Of a stretch of DNA of 64,000 nt, positions 1 through 8,228 are shown in pieces. Position numbers and translations under genes: made by a program. Within the stretch, counting starts at the first letter, position 1, and each line of letters opens with the position of its first letter. Source of the stretch: Thiohalocapsa sp. (GTDB lineage: Bacteria; Pseudomonadota; Gammaproteobacteria; Chromatiales; Chromatiaceae); contig JANQFX010000039.1 of NCBI GenBank assembly GCA_028277725.1, positions 1-64,000 on the forward strand, given 5' to 3'. Below the pieces are notes generated by a model that worked only from the letters and a program-made list of their open reading frames with translations, was not told the DNA's origin and did not search any database.

Positions 1-67
1 CTTGATGAAGCGGCTGGTAGTAGGGTTCTTGCTGGATCAGGTACTGCGCTTGCTCGTGCTCGGTCAT
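1..67 (-). CDS. cbbQ: CbbQ, MoxR-type AAA+ ATPase (N-terminal fragment)
   Basis: Only the first 22 codons lie in the window; the gene continues off the left edge. The translation starts MTEHEQAQYLIQQEPYYQP, which resembles the N-terminus of CbbQ/NorQ proteins, where an 'EPYY' segment precedes the AAA+ core. CbbQ works with CbbO as a RuBisCO activase that removes inhibitory sugar phosphates from the active site (established for the family). An AAGG ribosome-binding site lies about 8 nt before the ATG. It follows cbbM on the same strand, the usual cbbM-cbbQ-cbbO order. The call rests on a short N-terminus plus context. Confidence 0.75.
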   Translation of the reverse strand, partial: MTEHEQAQYLIQQEPYYQPLHQ

Positions 68-123
68 GGTCACCGCCTTGTCGGTCGCGAATCGGGACAG
101 GCTTCCATGCATCGCTGCAGATG

Positions 124-147
124 AAAAGCCCCCGGTGGAACGGGGGC
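124..147 (-). terminator. Hairpin plus T-run between cbbM and cbbQ
   Basis: On the minus strand a 7-bp GC stem (128-134 with 141-147, 6-nt loop) is followed by TTTT. It sits 23 bp after the cbbM stop and before cbbQ. It looks like an intrinsic terminator, probably leaky, which would give far more RuBisCO message than activase message. Confidence 0.6.
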
Positions 148-169
148 GTGCATTGGACAGGTCGGCGGC

Positions 170-1561
170 CTACTTGTGGGCCGAAGCACCGAGCTTGTCG
201 CGCCAGCCTGGGAAGATCGCGTCGGCATCATGCGGGAAGGACTCGAACGCCCGAGCGAATTCCCTGTGCTCCTTGGCCCACTCGATGGGATCGGCGCCCG
301 CCTTCCAGCATTCGTAGGCCTGACGCAGCGAGAGCGCACCGGCGGCCGGGCTGTCGATGTGGCCGTAGGAGCCGCCACCGGCCGTATTGATCACGTTGGC
401 ATGGCCGAGGTTCTCGAAGAAACCGGGCAGCCGCAGGGCGTTCATACCGCCGGATATGATCGGCGTGGTCGGCTTCATGCCGAACCACTCCTGATGGTAG
501 GCCGGGCCGGTATAGCTGTCGCGCTCGATGATGTAGGCGATGTTGCGATCGTCCTTGCTGCCTTCCATCTTGCCGTAGCCCATGGTGCCGACATGGATAC
601 CCGACGCGCCCTGCAGTCGGGCCATCTTGGCCAGCACATAGGCGCTGTAGCCCCGATTGGAGTTCGGCGAGGTCACGGCACCATGCCCTGCACGATGATA
701 ATGCAGATACTGGTTGGGATACTGCCGGCGTGCCGTGGTCACCATGCCGGGGCCGCCGACATAGCCGTCGACCAGGAAGGCCACCTTGTCGGCGTCGGGG
801 CCGAACGCCTCGAGAATGAAGTCGGCGCGCGCGCACATCTCGACGTGATCGTCGGCGGTAATGTTGGCCGAGAACAGCTTGGCCTGGCCGGTCTCGTCCA
901 TCGCCCGCTTCATCGAATCATAGACCAGCGGATAGACCTTTCTGGCCGGGCAGAAGACCTGATTGCCCTGCGGCTCGTCGTTCTTGATGAAATCGCCCCC
1001 GAGCCAGAACTGATAGGCGGCGGCGGCAAAGGGCTCCGGACGCAGACCCAGCTTCGGCTTGATGATGGTGCCGGCAATGTAGCCGCCGTCCTTGATCGGG
1101 CGGCCGAGCATGCGCCACATGTCCGAAATGTCCTTGCTTGGGCCATCGAAGAGCTGGATGGCGCGCGGCGGCATGAAGAAGTCGTACATCTTGGAATGCA
1201 AGATGTCACCCATGCCCTGATTATTGCCGATGGTCAGGGTGAGGAAGGACACCAGCATCATCCGACCATCGGTCATGTTCCGATCGAACAGGTCGATCGG
1301 ATAGGCGATGCGCATCTCCTCGGTGGCCTCGTCGATATGGTAGACGATGGCGTCGAAATTCTTGGTGTAATCGTCGGTGGTGGAGACCTCGACGTTGGTG
1401 CCGGTCGAGGATTCGGCCGCAAAGTGGGCGGCGGCTTCCAGATAGCCGTAGCCCGTTTGCGGTTTCATCTTATAGGCGCACAGAATGTGCTTGCCACCGG
1501 AGATCAGGTCATCTTCGCGCAAGCTGAGATCGCTATAGCGCACGGATTGGTCAAGTGCCAT
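170..1561 (-). CDS. cbbM: Ribulose-1,5-bisphosphate carboxylase/oxygenase, form II
   Basis: The 463-residue protein is full length for form II RuBisCO (about 460). It fixes CO2 onto ribulose-1,5-bisphosphate in the Calvin cycle and acts as large-subunit oligomers without small subunits. Visible family motifs include the active-site segment IIKPKLGL near residue 165, [14 protein letters not shown] near residue 190 with the lysine that is carbamylated and binds magnesium, and the loop-6 type region ending [10 protein letters not shown]. Form II features such as the [12 protein letters not shown] start also fit. A GAGGAAG ribosome-binding site lies about 9 nt before the ATG. cbbQ follows on the same strand. 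No cbbR regulator gene is visible in the 0.9 kb upstream. Confidence 0.97.
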   Translation of the reverse strand: MALDQSVRYSDLSLREDDLISGGKHILCAYKMKPQTGYGYLEAAAHFAAESSTGTNVEVSTTDDYTKNFDAIVYHIDEATEEMRIAYPIDLFDRNMTDGRMMLVSFLTLTIGNNQGMGDILHSKMYDFFMPPRAIQLFDGPSKDISDMWRMLGRPIKDGGYIAGTIIKPKLGLRPEPFAAAAYQFWLGGDFIKNDEPQGNQVFCPARKVYPLVYDSMKRAMDETGQAKLFSANITADDHVEMCARADFILEAFGPDADKVAFLVDGYVGGPGMVTTARRQYPNQYLHYHRAGHGAVTSPNSNRGYSAYVLAKMARLQGASGIHVGTMGYGKMEGSKDDRNIAYIIERDSYTGPAYHQEWFGMKPTTPIISGGMNALRLPGFFENLGHANVINTAGGGSYGHIDSPAAGALSLRQAYECWKAGADPIEWAKEHREFARAFESFPHDADAIFPGWRDKLGASAHK

Positions 1562-1828
1562 TGGGTTGTCTTCCTCGTTGTCGTCTTATTGCCGGCTGTG
1601 GTCGCACGCGACAGCAAAGCGGCTAGTAGTGAACTGGACAGGATCCCGGTCGGCCGGCTGCCCGGCGCGCGAGGGCGCCGCGCGCGGCGGGGCCAGCAGC
1701 AGTGCCGACGGGGATCAGCACTATAATCCATGCTTCTGCTAGGGTTGTCGACATCATCCGTCAGTCCTGAAGCCCCACCGTCGCCTTTGGTCTTTCCCCG
1801 CATGAGCGGTGTTCCGTCGACGTTTTAG

Positions 1829-2077
1829 CCTAGATGGAGTAGTTGGACGGTTGTCAGGGTGCGTCCCGCGGGCCTGATCCCAAATTGGCCAGCGAGGCGC
1901 AACGCCGCGGAATAGTCACGCTATTCCAAGGAGTTGTAACAGAGCTGGGCGGCCCGCGGGGCGTGCCATGGCGACCGTAACGCCCATCACCTACAGGGTG
2001 ATGTCGGATTCTCCATGAAACCGGAAGCAAGTCAGCGCCTTACATGGAAGTCGGCGCGGTCGACTGCTCCATCTAGG
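1829..2077. repeat. 249-bp element with terminal inverted repeats and nested hairpins
   Basis: Non-coding DNA upstream of cbbM contains a 15-nt sequence CCTAGATGGAGTAGT (1829-1843) that recurs inverted at 2063-2077 with one mismatch. Inside it, 1862-1874 can pair with 1951-1963 over 13 bp (one G-T). Within that lie two smaller stems: GGCG/CGCC (1896-1899 and 1903-1906) and GGAATAG/CTATTCC (1909-1915 and 1921-1927). A further hairpin, CATCACC/GGTGATG, lies at 1985-2003. No convincing reading frame crosses the element. It could be a non-autonomous transposable element or a structured RNA; I do not recognise the family. The flanking 1562-1828 has a TATAGT-like -10 on the minus strand at 1720-1725 but no good -35. 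Confidence 0.6.
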
Positions 2078-2473
2078 TTTAAGGCTGACTCCGCCCAGCG
2101 TTCCCCGCCCGCTGATGGTCGCGAACCCATGATCCTGGGATGATGCCCCTATCTTCGGCAGGTTCGAGTTCGGCGCGGTTGAGGTCGAGCCCTCAAACGG
2201 CTTCGACCCCGCCGATCAGGTCGCGAAGGCCGGCGATGCCGATCAGGCGGCCATTGGTCTGTGGCAATCCACCTCACTAGCGCGCTTGCGGCACCGGCTC
2301 GCATCCAGAGTGACGTCGAGGGAGTCGCGTCGAGCCGGCAGCCAACCCGACCCTCAACGTGGCCGGGCGCGGCTGCGCCCGATGCCCATCGCCCGATCAC
2401 CGTCTCGACGATGTCCGGCATGGCTTCTCCTCAGACCGACGAGTGGTGATCGTCGCGCTGGCTCGGACCGACC
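2078..2473. other. Intergenic, nothing recognised
   Basis: About 400 bp between the inverted-repeat element and the lipocalin gene. Open frames exist on both strands because of high GC, but none resembles a known protein or has a convincing ribosome-binding site. Confidence 0.4.
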
Positions 2474-3010
2474 TCAGTGCTTAGCGGCAGGGTGCTCGGT
2501 CAGCTTGACCCGCACCGCGTCATAACCCTGTGCTGCCGCGACCGCCATGGCCTGCTCGTAGGCCTCGGGCTCAATGCGCGGCGCGCGGGCGATGAGCCAC
2601 AGCCGCTTGCGGCTCGGCGTCCCCATCAGCGCCCAGCGGTAGTCCGGGTCCAGGCCGATCACCCACAGATCACCCCGGATCAGCCCGAAGAATCGCAGGA
2701 TCAGTTTCGCCCCGCTCTCGTCCGCCGGCTGCACCCTGCCGTTGACCTCGGAGCGGCGCATGCGCCCCTTCGCGTTGCGGGAGGCCGTCTGCACGGTGAT
2801 GCGTCCAGCGGCGTCCTGCGCATAGGTCACCGTTACGTCCACGCTGTCTGTCCAGGGTCCGTCCGACTCCAGACTCGGAAGCCGCGCCACCTCGTACCAG
2901 GTGCCCAGCAGACGGTCCAGGTCCACCCGCGCGACGGTTGCGGGCGGCGGGCGACGCTGGCCGGGACCGCCGGGCAGGAGCCGGCGCAAGACCGGCGAAG
3001 ACGTCTGCAT
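2474..3010 (-). CDS. Lipocalin family protein (Blc-like)
   Basis: A protein of about 178 residues with the lipocalin signature LLGTWYEVARLP near residue 35 (the GxW motif) and the bacterial lipocalin segment LWVIGLDPDYRWALMGTPS followed by LWLIAR. Lipocalins are eight-stranded barrels that bind hydrophobic ligands; bacterial Blc proteins are usually outer-membrane lipoproteins involved in membrane repair or lipid transport. Here the first 30 residues are Arg/Pro-rich with no lipobox, so a cytoplasmic or soluble form is possible. The ATG at 3010 is chosen because GGAGG lies about 9 nt before it; a TTG 15 nt upstream is the alternative. Confidence 0.85.
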   Translation of the reverse strand: MQTSSPVLRRLLPGGPGQRRPPPATVARVDLDRLLGTWYEVARLPSLESDGPWTDSVDVTVTYAQDAAGRITVQTASRNAKGRMRRSEVNGRVQPADESGAKLILRFFGLIRGDLWVIGLDPDYRWALMGTPSRKRLWLIARAPRIEPEAYEQAMAVAAAQGYDAVRVKLTEHPAAKH

Positions 3011-3128
3011 TCTGTCACCCTCCAAAATCGATCACCAATAAGCCGAAGCTCAAGAAGCTCGGTAGGACAGGTCGGCGGAGCACATCCGCCGTCGCAGCCC
3101 TGTCCCGCCTGTGCCGGGCCGATCCTGT

Positions 3129-3782
3129 CTATGCCTTGCGCAGCCGCCGGAACGCGCCGAAGGCAATGAGGAAATTGCTGACGGACAGCAGCGCCTCGCT
3201 GCCGCCGTGCAGCAGATCGGCGTGGGACAGGCTGGCGAGCCCGAGCCGGTGGGTCGCCACGTGCGTCGTGGCGATGGTCACGGCGACGAACACCAGCAGG
3301 AACCAGAAGCCGAACACGGTGATGGGCGAGAACAGCACCGGGTCCTGCCGCGCGACCACCACCAGCACCACCAGAAACGCGAGATAGGCCAGGTTCGCCA
3401 GCGGCAGCATCGAAGGCATGCCGTCGCCGAGCACCCAGCCCGCAATCCCGGCGAACAGTCCGGCCACAAGCACCACTCCGGCGAGCAGTCCAGGCGGCAC
3501 CCGCGTCGATCGTAGCAGCAAGAGACCGGCCGCGAGCAGGCACAGACTGCCGCAGAAGGTCGCCACCCGCGACGCCTCCAGCAACCAGCCGGCCCGATCC
3601 CCACTCGCGTGGAAGGCCAGCACCAGCGAGCCCGCCAACAGGTGCGGCAGCATGGCAACGGCGAACAGCCGCAGCCGCGGCCGTTCGATCCGCCGAGCAT
3701 AGCGCTCGATCAGCAGCATCGCCGCCAGCCACTCGCTGACGGTCAGCAGATGGATGATCCAGGTGGGCAGGGACAACAACAT
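3129..3782 (-). CDS. Ycf49-like (DUF2499/DUF3593-type) membrane protein
   Basis: A hydrophobic protein of about 217 residues with six or seven predicted membrane segments and very short loops. The opening LSLPTWIIHLLTVSEWLAA resembles the DUF2499/Ycf49 family (a Trp-Ile-His segment followed by Ser-x-x-Glu-Trp), best known from cyanobacteria and plastids, function unknown. The second half, around LPLANLAYLAFLVVLV, resembles the partner DUF3593 domain, so both parts seem fused in one chain. The start at 3782 fits the family N-terminus; an ATG at 3824 would add 14 residues. It ends 118 bp before the lipocalin start on the same strand, so the two may be co-transcribed. The family assignment is from memory of its motifs. 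Confidence 0.6.
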   Translation of the reverse strand: MLLSLPTWIIHLLTVSEWLAAMLLIERYARRIERPRLRLFAVAMLPHLLAGSLVLAFHASGDRAGWLLEASRVATFCGSLCLLAAGLLLLRSTRVPPGLLAGVVLVAGLFAGIAGWVLGDGMPSMLPLANLAYLAFLVVLVVVARQDPVLFSPITVFGFWFLLVFVAVTIATTHVATHRLGLASLSHADLLHGGSEALLSVSNFLIAFGAFRRLRKA

Positions 3783-4238
3783 GGTGGGGTTCGGTGAAGG
3801 TCCGTCCGCGAGTGTTCGTGCCATTCTCTCGCGCCGCTCCCTCGTTTCGAAGCCCCTCCGTTATCCCCGCATTGCACAAATGGTCCTTTGATCGCTAAGA
3901 GGCAACAGGCCCGCACCCCGCTTGCTGGTCGCTGCCTTACCGCCAGTCCAAGACCGCGCGATCGTCCCAGGATCCAGAAACCCGCCACGGACAGCCTCGT
4001 GCTTCTCGAGCGACGAGAACGACCACATCGTCTATCGCAAGCGCCTCGCCGATGACGGGTCCGCCGCCGCTTGGCTTTCGACACTGCTGCGCCTGGGCGT
4101 GTTGCGGGGATTGTATGGCTCGAACGGGCCTGCGATAGGCAATCGCGGCCCATTCCCCTCCGGGGTCGGCGCCGCGCTCACCCCGAGCATTGGGCGGCCG
4201 GGGAGGTCCCCGGCCGGTTTCCGGTTGCACCGGAGGGG
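3783..4238. other. Intergenic, nothing recognised
   Basis: About 450 bp upstream of the Ycf49-like gene. Several overlapping open frames on both strands look like GC-driven noise; none has membrane, catalytic or family features. Confidence 0.4.
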
Positions 4239-4349
4239 TCAATCGACAAGGTGCTCTAGCCGGTCTTCCGCGGCCACCAAGAGCACGACGAAGCCGCCGC
4301 TGACGAGCGCGGAGGCGATACCGGCGATGGACAGGAGATCGAAGCTCAT
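4239..4349 (-). CDS. Possible 36-residue membrane peptide
   Basis: A short frame starting MSFDLLSIAG, then a continuous hydrophobic stretch (about residues 7-27) and a charged tail AAEDRLEHLVD before TGA. The arrangement is a single membrane helix with an acidic/basic C-terminus. GAGGA lies 9 nt upstream of the ATG, a better ribosome-binding site than many genes here. It lies on the same strand as, and about 450 bp before, the Ycf49-like gene. No homologue is recognised; it could be a chance frame. Confidence 0.4.
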   Translation of the reverse strand: MSFDLLSIAGIASALVSGGFVVLLVAAEDRLEHLVD

Positions 4350-4651
4350 GGCAGGAGTCCTCTACAGCTTGGTTGCGACATTCCCGAAGCGGCGGGAGCG
4401 TCCCGGTGCCTCGGACTCTGGGTGCCATAGTCCGCCAAAGGCATTAACCAAGTGTTTCGGTGCGGCGCAGGTTTGCAACAAGTTGTGACCAGAACGCATC
4501 ATCAATGTTGCCCAGGAACAACAGCTCCTCGACGAAAGCGCGCCGAGCCCTCGGGACCGCCGCGTGCCTGCCAGCCCGGCGGCGTCATCAGCATCAGCGA
4601 AGTCTGATATGCTGATTCGTTATCCGACCGTGACAATCAGGTTAAGCGCCC
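4350..4651. other. Intergenic between divergent genes
   Basis: About 300 bp separating the possible peptide gene (minus) from the membrane protein gene at 4652 (plus). It must hold the promoter of the latter; a TATGCT-like -10 lies near 4611-4616 but no clear -35 was identified. Confidence 0.3.
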
Positions 4652-5194
4652 ATGCGTTTCCAAGTCAGCCCAGAAGAGATCAAGCGCGCCAACGTCCCGC
4701 ACGAGATCTTTCTCACCAACCTGATCGGCAACCACATCCTGATGGCCGTGGCCGCCGGCGGCGTCGCGGGCAGCTTCCCATGGGTCATGGCACTGGTTCC
4801 GGCCATCTCGTTCGCCATCCTTAGCTACACCCTCTGGCGCGCACGGCGCGCTGTCGGCCGGGACCCCTGGTACGTCATGTGCCACTGGCAGGTCTGCGCG
4901 CGACGCAGCCGGATCTTCATTCTGATGCTCTCGTTGCTGCTCGTGGCCATCGGGCTGGCCTGGACCGCCCACGTCTACGGCGGAATGATGAAAGAGGCGG
5001 CCATCGCGCTCGTCGCAGGCGGTGGCATCCTGCCGGTGATGGTCACCGTGCTGGTGCTGATCATCGTCGAATCGGACGCGCTGTATCACGCCAACCAGGC
5101 AAAGCTGCCCGATTGGGTCGTCGAGCGATTCCCCAATCCGGATGCCATCGTGATCGATGAGAACGCACCACAGGCCGTATCGCAACCGTCGTGA
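4652..5194 (+). CDS. Hypothetical four-helix membrane protein
   Basis: A 180-residue protein that I cannot assign to a named family. It has four predicted membrane segments at about residues 27-43, 45-63, 88-108 and 118-138, with a basic cytoplasmic-type loop (LWRARRAVGRDP) between the second and third. A Cys-x-x-x-x-x-Cys pair (CHWQVC) precedes the third helix. The C-terminal 40 residues are soluble and Pro/Asp-rich. A weak ribosome-binding site precedes the ATG. It stands alone, with a palindromic repeat starting 25 bp after its stop. Confidence 0.7.
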   Translation: MRFQVSPEEIKRANVPHEIFLTNLIGNHILMAVAAGGVAGSFPWVMALVPAISFAILSYTLWRARRAVGRDPWYVMCHWQVCARRSRIFILMLSLLLVAIGLAWTAHVYGGMMKEAAIALVAGGGILPVMVTVLVLIIVESDALYHANQAKLPDWVVERFPNPDAIVIDENAPQAVSQPS

Positions 5195-5218
5195 CGGTGA
5201 CAGCGCCCTCGTGCGCTG

Positions 5219-5377
5219 AGGCGATTTCTGTCATGAAACACCCCACCCGGCTTGTCTTCTCGCCCGCCGACCTTGTCGCGCCGACCCCCACATAGAACGA
5301 CTATGCGGGGGTCGGCGCTTCGCGGAGGCGAACGAGAATCCGGCGCCGTGCGGTATGTTTCATTCCGACAATCGCCT
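5219..5377. repeat. 159-bp palindromic repeat, copy A
   Basis: The element runs from AGGCGATTTCTGTCA to an inverted end, GACAATCGCCT. It has an inner hairpin GCCGACCCCC/GGGGGTCGGC capped by CATAG/CTATG. A second copy of the same length lies at 49429-49587 directly after metK. The ends and the arms (CTTCTCGCCCGCC and its inverted counterpart GGCGAACGAGAA) are conserved, whereas the central stem differs in sequence but stays paired. It sits 25 bp after a stop codon. It is probably a non-autonomous mobile palindrome or an RNA 3'-end structure. Confidence 0.85.
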
Positions 5378-5414
5378 GAGTGGATAGACCGCACAGCTGA
5401 GCACGGGCGACGCG

Positions 5415-5957
5415 CTAGAACCAGACGCCGACGCCACCTCCGCTCCAACCGCGGCCACCTCCGACACCGACGCTGATCCAGGGCCTGACCCGCGCGCGGT
5501 CGCTTGCGTAACCCCGGTCGCGCGCCGGCCAGACCGTCGGCCGTGAGTCCTCGACGACCGGGAAGCGGTAGGCCGCGTCACCGATGCGCCCCTCGACGCT
5601 GTCGATGATGCGCCCGCTGGCCGTAATGCTACGGCCCGGCCGCAGCTCCGCGGTCTCCAGATAGCCCGGGCTGCGGATGATGAACCGCCCACGAGCCGGC
5701 TCGTCGATCAGCGGACGGCCGCAGTCGCTGAGGGGATAGGCGAGGACTTCGAGGTCCGTGGCGTCCACCCGATTGCGCGCCGAGACCAGGGTCCCTCCCC
5801 AGGTGACGGGTTCGCCGACGCGCCCCTCCGATACGGCGGCGACGGCCGGCGTCAGCGCGCGATCCCCCACCGGCGCACGGCAGTTGTCGGATGTGGAGGC
5901 GCAGCCCGCGGCGACGATGCTGAGGACGACTGCAATGGCGGCGATGGGTCGGTGCAT
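5415..5957 (-). CDS. Slp-family outer membrane lipoprotein
   Basis: A protein of about 180 residues with a lipoprotein signal peptide: MHRPIAAIAVVLSIVAAGC, lipobox VAAGC with the acylated Cys at residue 19. The body carries the Slp pattern, with EPVTWGGTLVSARN near residue 48 and DCGRPLIDEPARGRF, as in starvation-inducible Slp proteins of Enterobacteria and other Gammaproteobacteria. Slp proteins are small outer-membrane lipoproteins, role unclear. The C-terminus is Gly/Trp/Arg-rich and low in complexity. The ATG at 5957 is chosen because only it places the signal peptide at the N-terminus. Confidence 0.85.
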   Translation of the reverse strand: MHRPIAAIAVVLSIVAAGCASTSDNCRAPVGDRALTPAVAAVSEGRVGEPVTWGGTLVSARNRVDATDLEVLAYPLSDCGRPLIDEPARGRFIIRSPGYLETAELRPGRSITASGRIIDSVEGRIGDAAYRFPVVEDSRPTVWPARDRGYASDRARVRPWISVGVGGGRGWSGGGVGVWF

Positions 5958-6186
5958 GGGCGGCGTCGATCCGGTGGACCGCGCCGAGGGAACTGAGACC
6001 CCCGCTCGGTGCGGTTGGTGTTGGATGGGGCATTCTATCTCGGCACCCGGGCGCGGAGCGCCAGCGTGGGACATCATGCAACGGCAACACTTCCAGCGCG
6101 ACTAGCCGGCATCATGGTGTGCTAGACGCACCGTCGCGCCGCCGGCCGCGGCTCCTCCAGTCGCGGCGCCATTCGCACCTACCCGG

Positions 6187-8025
6187 ATGTCCATGCCCTT
6201 CGAATCCGCCATTCTGTCCGCCCTCGTCTTTGGACTCATCAGCGCCGCGACGCTCCCGCTCGGCGCCGTTATCGGTGTCGTCTGGCGCCCGCCGGACCGC
6301 GTCATGGCGTTCCTGCTCGCCTTCGGCGGCGGAGCACTGCTGGCGGCGCTGACCATCGACCTCATTGCACCGGGCGTGGATCGCGGCCATTTCCAAGACC
6401 TGGCGTTGGGCGCCGTCGGCGGCGGTGTGCTATTCAAGCTGTTGGACTGGGCCGTGAGCCGACAGGGCGGCTACCTGCGCAAGCCCTCGACGGCCTTGAC
6501 CTACTGGCGTAACCAGGGACGCCGCCGCTTGCGCCGTGTGCTGGCCGGGCTGCGCCGGACGCGTCCCCTCGGCCAGGTATCCACCGAGACGCTGGACCGC
6601 CTCCTCGGCATCGTGCAGATCCAGGACGTGCCGGCCCATAGTTGTCTGTATCGGTTCCAGGACCCTCCCAACAGCGCCTATGTCGTGCTCTCCGGACGCG
6701 TGGAGCTGAGCGACCCGGCCGCGGACGGTCGGGTGTTCGAGCGCCTCGGCCCCCAAGACACCTTCGGGCGCATGAGCTTCGTCTCCGGCATGCCGCGAGC
6801 CACCGAGGCCCACACCAGCGCCGACACCAAACTGCTCGTGATTCCCCGCGCCGAATTCATGGATCTGCTCGCGGACTCCGCGGAGCTCCGAGAGCTGGTG
6901 CACGGGCTGCTCGACGGCGACGAGCTGGCACGCTATCTCGAAGAACGCTACGGGCTGGACCGGGTACGTATCGATGACTGGCGCCGGGATGCGGCGGAGG
7001 AACTGGACACCGAAGGCGCCTACGATCCCCCGGTGGAGCCGAACACCATTGCCGAGGAACCGGTGGAACTCATGCGCGACGAGCCGCGGCTCGGGTTCTT
7101 TCCTGGTCTGTCGGAGCCCACCCTGGAGCGCATCGCCGCAAGACTGGTGCACAAACACGCCGAGGACGGCTACAACTTCTTCCATAAGGACCAACCCGCC
7201 GACCGGCTATACCTGCTGCGCAGCGGCACCGTCTATCTCTTCAACCAGGATGAACACAACCGCCGCCCGCAGGTGGTCGAGGCGGGCGAGGGCTTCGGAG
7301 GCTTCGCCTTCTTCACCGAGGGCATCCACTCCGCCACCGCCGTCGCCCACGACGACGTGGAGGTCTCGGAGCTGCGTCGCCGCGATTTCGAGCAACTCAT
7401 CGACGAACTCCCGGAACTGCGCGAGCGCCTCGCAAGCTACCTCAAACGCAACCCGCTGCGTGACTACCTGACCGAACACCAGCACCTCGACGCCAAGCGT
7501 GCCGCCGCCTGGGTGGATCGCGCCGCCAAGCGGGTCGCCGGCGGCCAGCTGATGCCGTCACTGGCGGACATGACCCGCCGGGTTGCCGGTCACAAGGGTG
7601 CGGCCATCGCGATGTTCCTGGGCATGACCCTGGACGGCATCCCGGAGTCCTTCGTCATCGGGGCCAACGTGCTCACGGATGGCGGCATCAGCCTGTCATT
7701 GCTCGGCGGCCTGCTTCTGGCGAACCTGCCCGAGGCCCTGTCCAGTGCGGCGGGCATGAAGGAGCAGGGCCTCAAGGTGCCCCGCATCCTCATCATGTGG
7801 ACCAGTCTCATGCTGATGACCGGCGTCGGTGCGGCCCTCGGTGCCGTCGCGCTGGTGGACGCCTCGCCCGAGCTGTTCGCTCTCATCGAAGGGATTGCCG
7901 CCGGCGCCATGCTGACCATGGTCGCCGAGACCATGCTGCCCGAGGCGTTTCACAAGGGCGGCGGCGTCGTCGGCCTATCGACCCTGGCCGGCTTCCTGAT
8001 TGCGATCTACTTCAATACGCTGTGA
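6187..8025 (+). CDS. ZIP-like metal transporter with two inserted cyclic-nucleotide-binding-like domains
   Basis: A 612-residue fusion. Residues 7-90 hold three membrane helices and residues 474-612 hold five, together the eight-helix ZIP fold. Between them, in the position of the ZIP cytoplasmic loop between helices 3 and 4, lie two domains resembling cyclic-nucleotide-binding barrels (about 140-230 and 305-415). The ZIP metal motifs are altered: helix 4 reads LDGIPESF where classical ZIPs have H-N-x-P-E-G, and helix 5 reads NLPEAL where they have H-E-x-P-H-E, so the Glu/Pro pattern remains but the His ligands are gone. In the first barrel FGRMSFVSGMPRAT keeps the Arg-Ala-Thr of the phosphate cassette but not its Glu; the second (FGGFAFFTEGIHSAT) keeps neither charged residue. 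Substrate and ligand are therefore uncertain. The gene is single, with no obvious partner. Confidence 0.85.
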   Translation: MSMPFESAILSALVFGLISAATLPLGAVIGVVWRPPDRVMAFLLAFGGGALLAALTIDLIAPGVDRGHFQDLALGAVGGGVLFKLLDWAVSRQGGYLRKPSTALTYWRNQGRRRLRRVLAGLRRTRPLGQVSTETLDRLLGIVQIQDVPAHSCLYRFQDPPNSAYVVLSGRVELSDPAADGRVFERLGPQDTFGRMSFVSGMPRATEAHTSADTKLLVIPRAEFMDLLADSAELRELVHGLLDGDELARYLEERYGLDRVRIDDWRRDAAEELDTEGAYDPPVEPNTIAEEPVELMRDEPRLGFFPGLSEPTLERIAARLVHKHAEDGYNFFHKDQPADRLYLLRSGTVYLFNQDEHNRRPQVVEAGEGFGGFAFFTEGIHSATAVAHDDVEVSELRRRDFEQLIDELPELRERLASYLKRNPLRDYLTEHQHLDAKRAAAWVDRAAKRVAGGQLMPSLADMTRRVAGHKGAAIAMFLGMTLDGIPESFVIGANVLTDGGISLSLLGGLLLANLPEALSSAAGMKEQGLKVPRILIMWTSLMLMTGVGAALGAVALVDASPELFALIEGIAAGAMLTMVAETMLPEAFHKGGGVVGLSTLAGFLIAIYFNTL

Positions 8026-8119
8026 CTTGCCGTGCCCCTGGGGCAATGGCGTGGCGAGACGACGCGACAGCACCATGGCGATCCGAGGATTCCCGGCGTG
8101 ATTCCTCCGACTGGACCCC

Positions 8120-8146
8120 AAAAAAAAGCCCGGCGGGGAGCCGGGC
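8120..8146 (-). terminator. Intrinsic terminator of phaB
   Basis: On the minus strand GCCCGGC-TCCCC-GCCGGGC (8128-8146) is followed by a run of eight T (8120-8127). It lies 83 bp past the phaB stop. This is a textbook Rho-independent terminator. Confidence 0.9.
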
Positions 8147-8228
8147 ATAAGAGTGTCTCATGAGAGAGACGAGGAGGACTCGTTGTCGGGTGCGGGGTTA
8201 TGGGCCACCCCGCGACCCGCGAATTGGA

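Noticed and set aside
176..1726. Very long open frame on the plus strand opposite cbbM
   Set aside because: It is the antisense shadow of cbbM in a GC-rich genome; cbbM has full family motifs and a ribosome-binding site, the other strand has neither.
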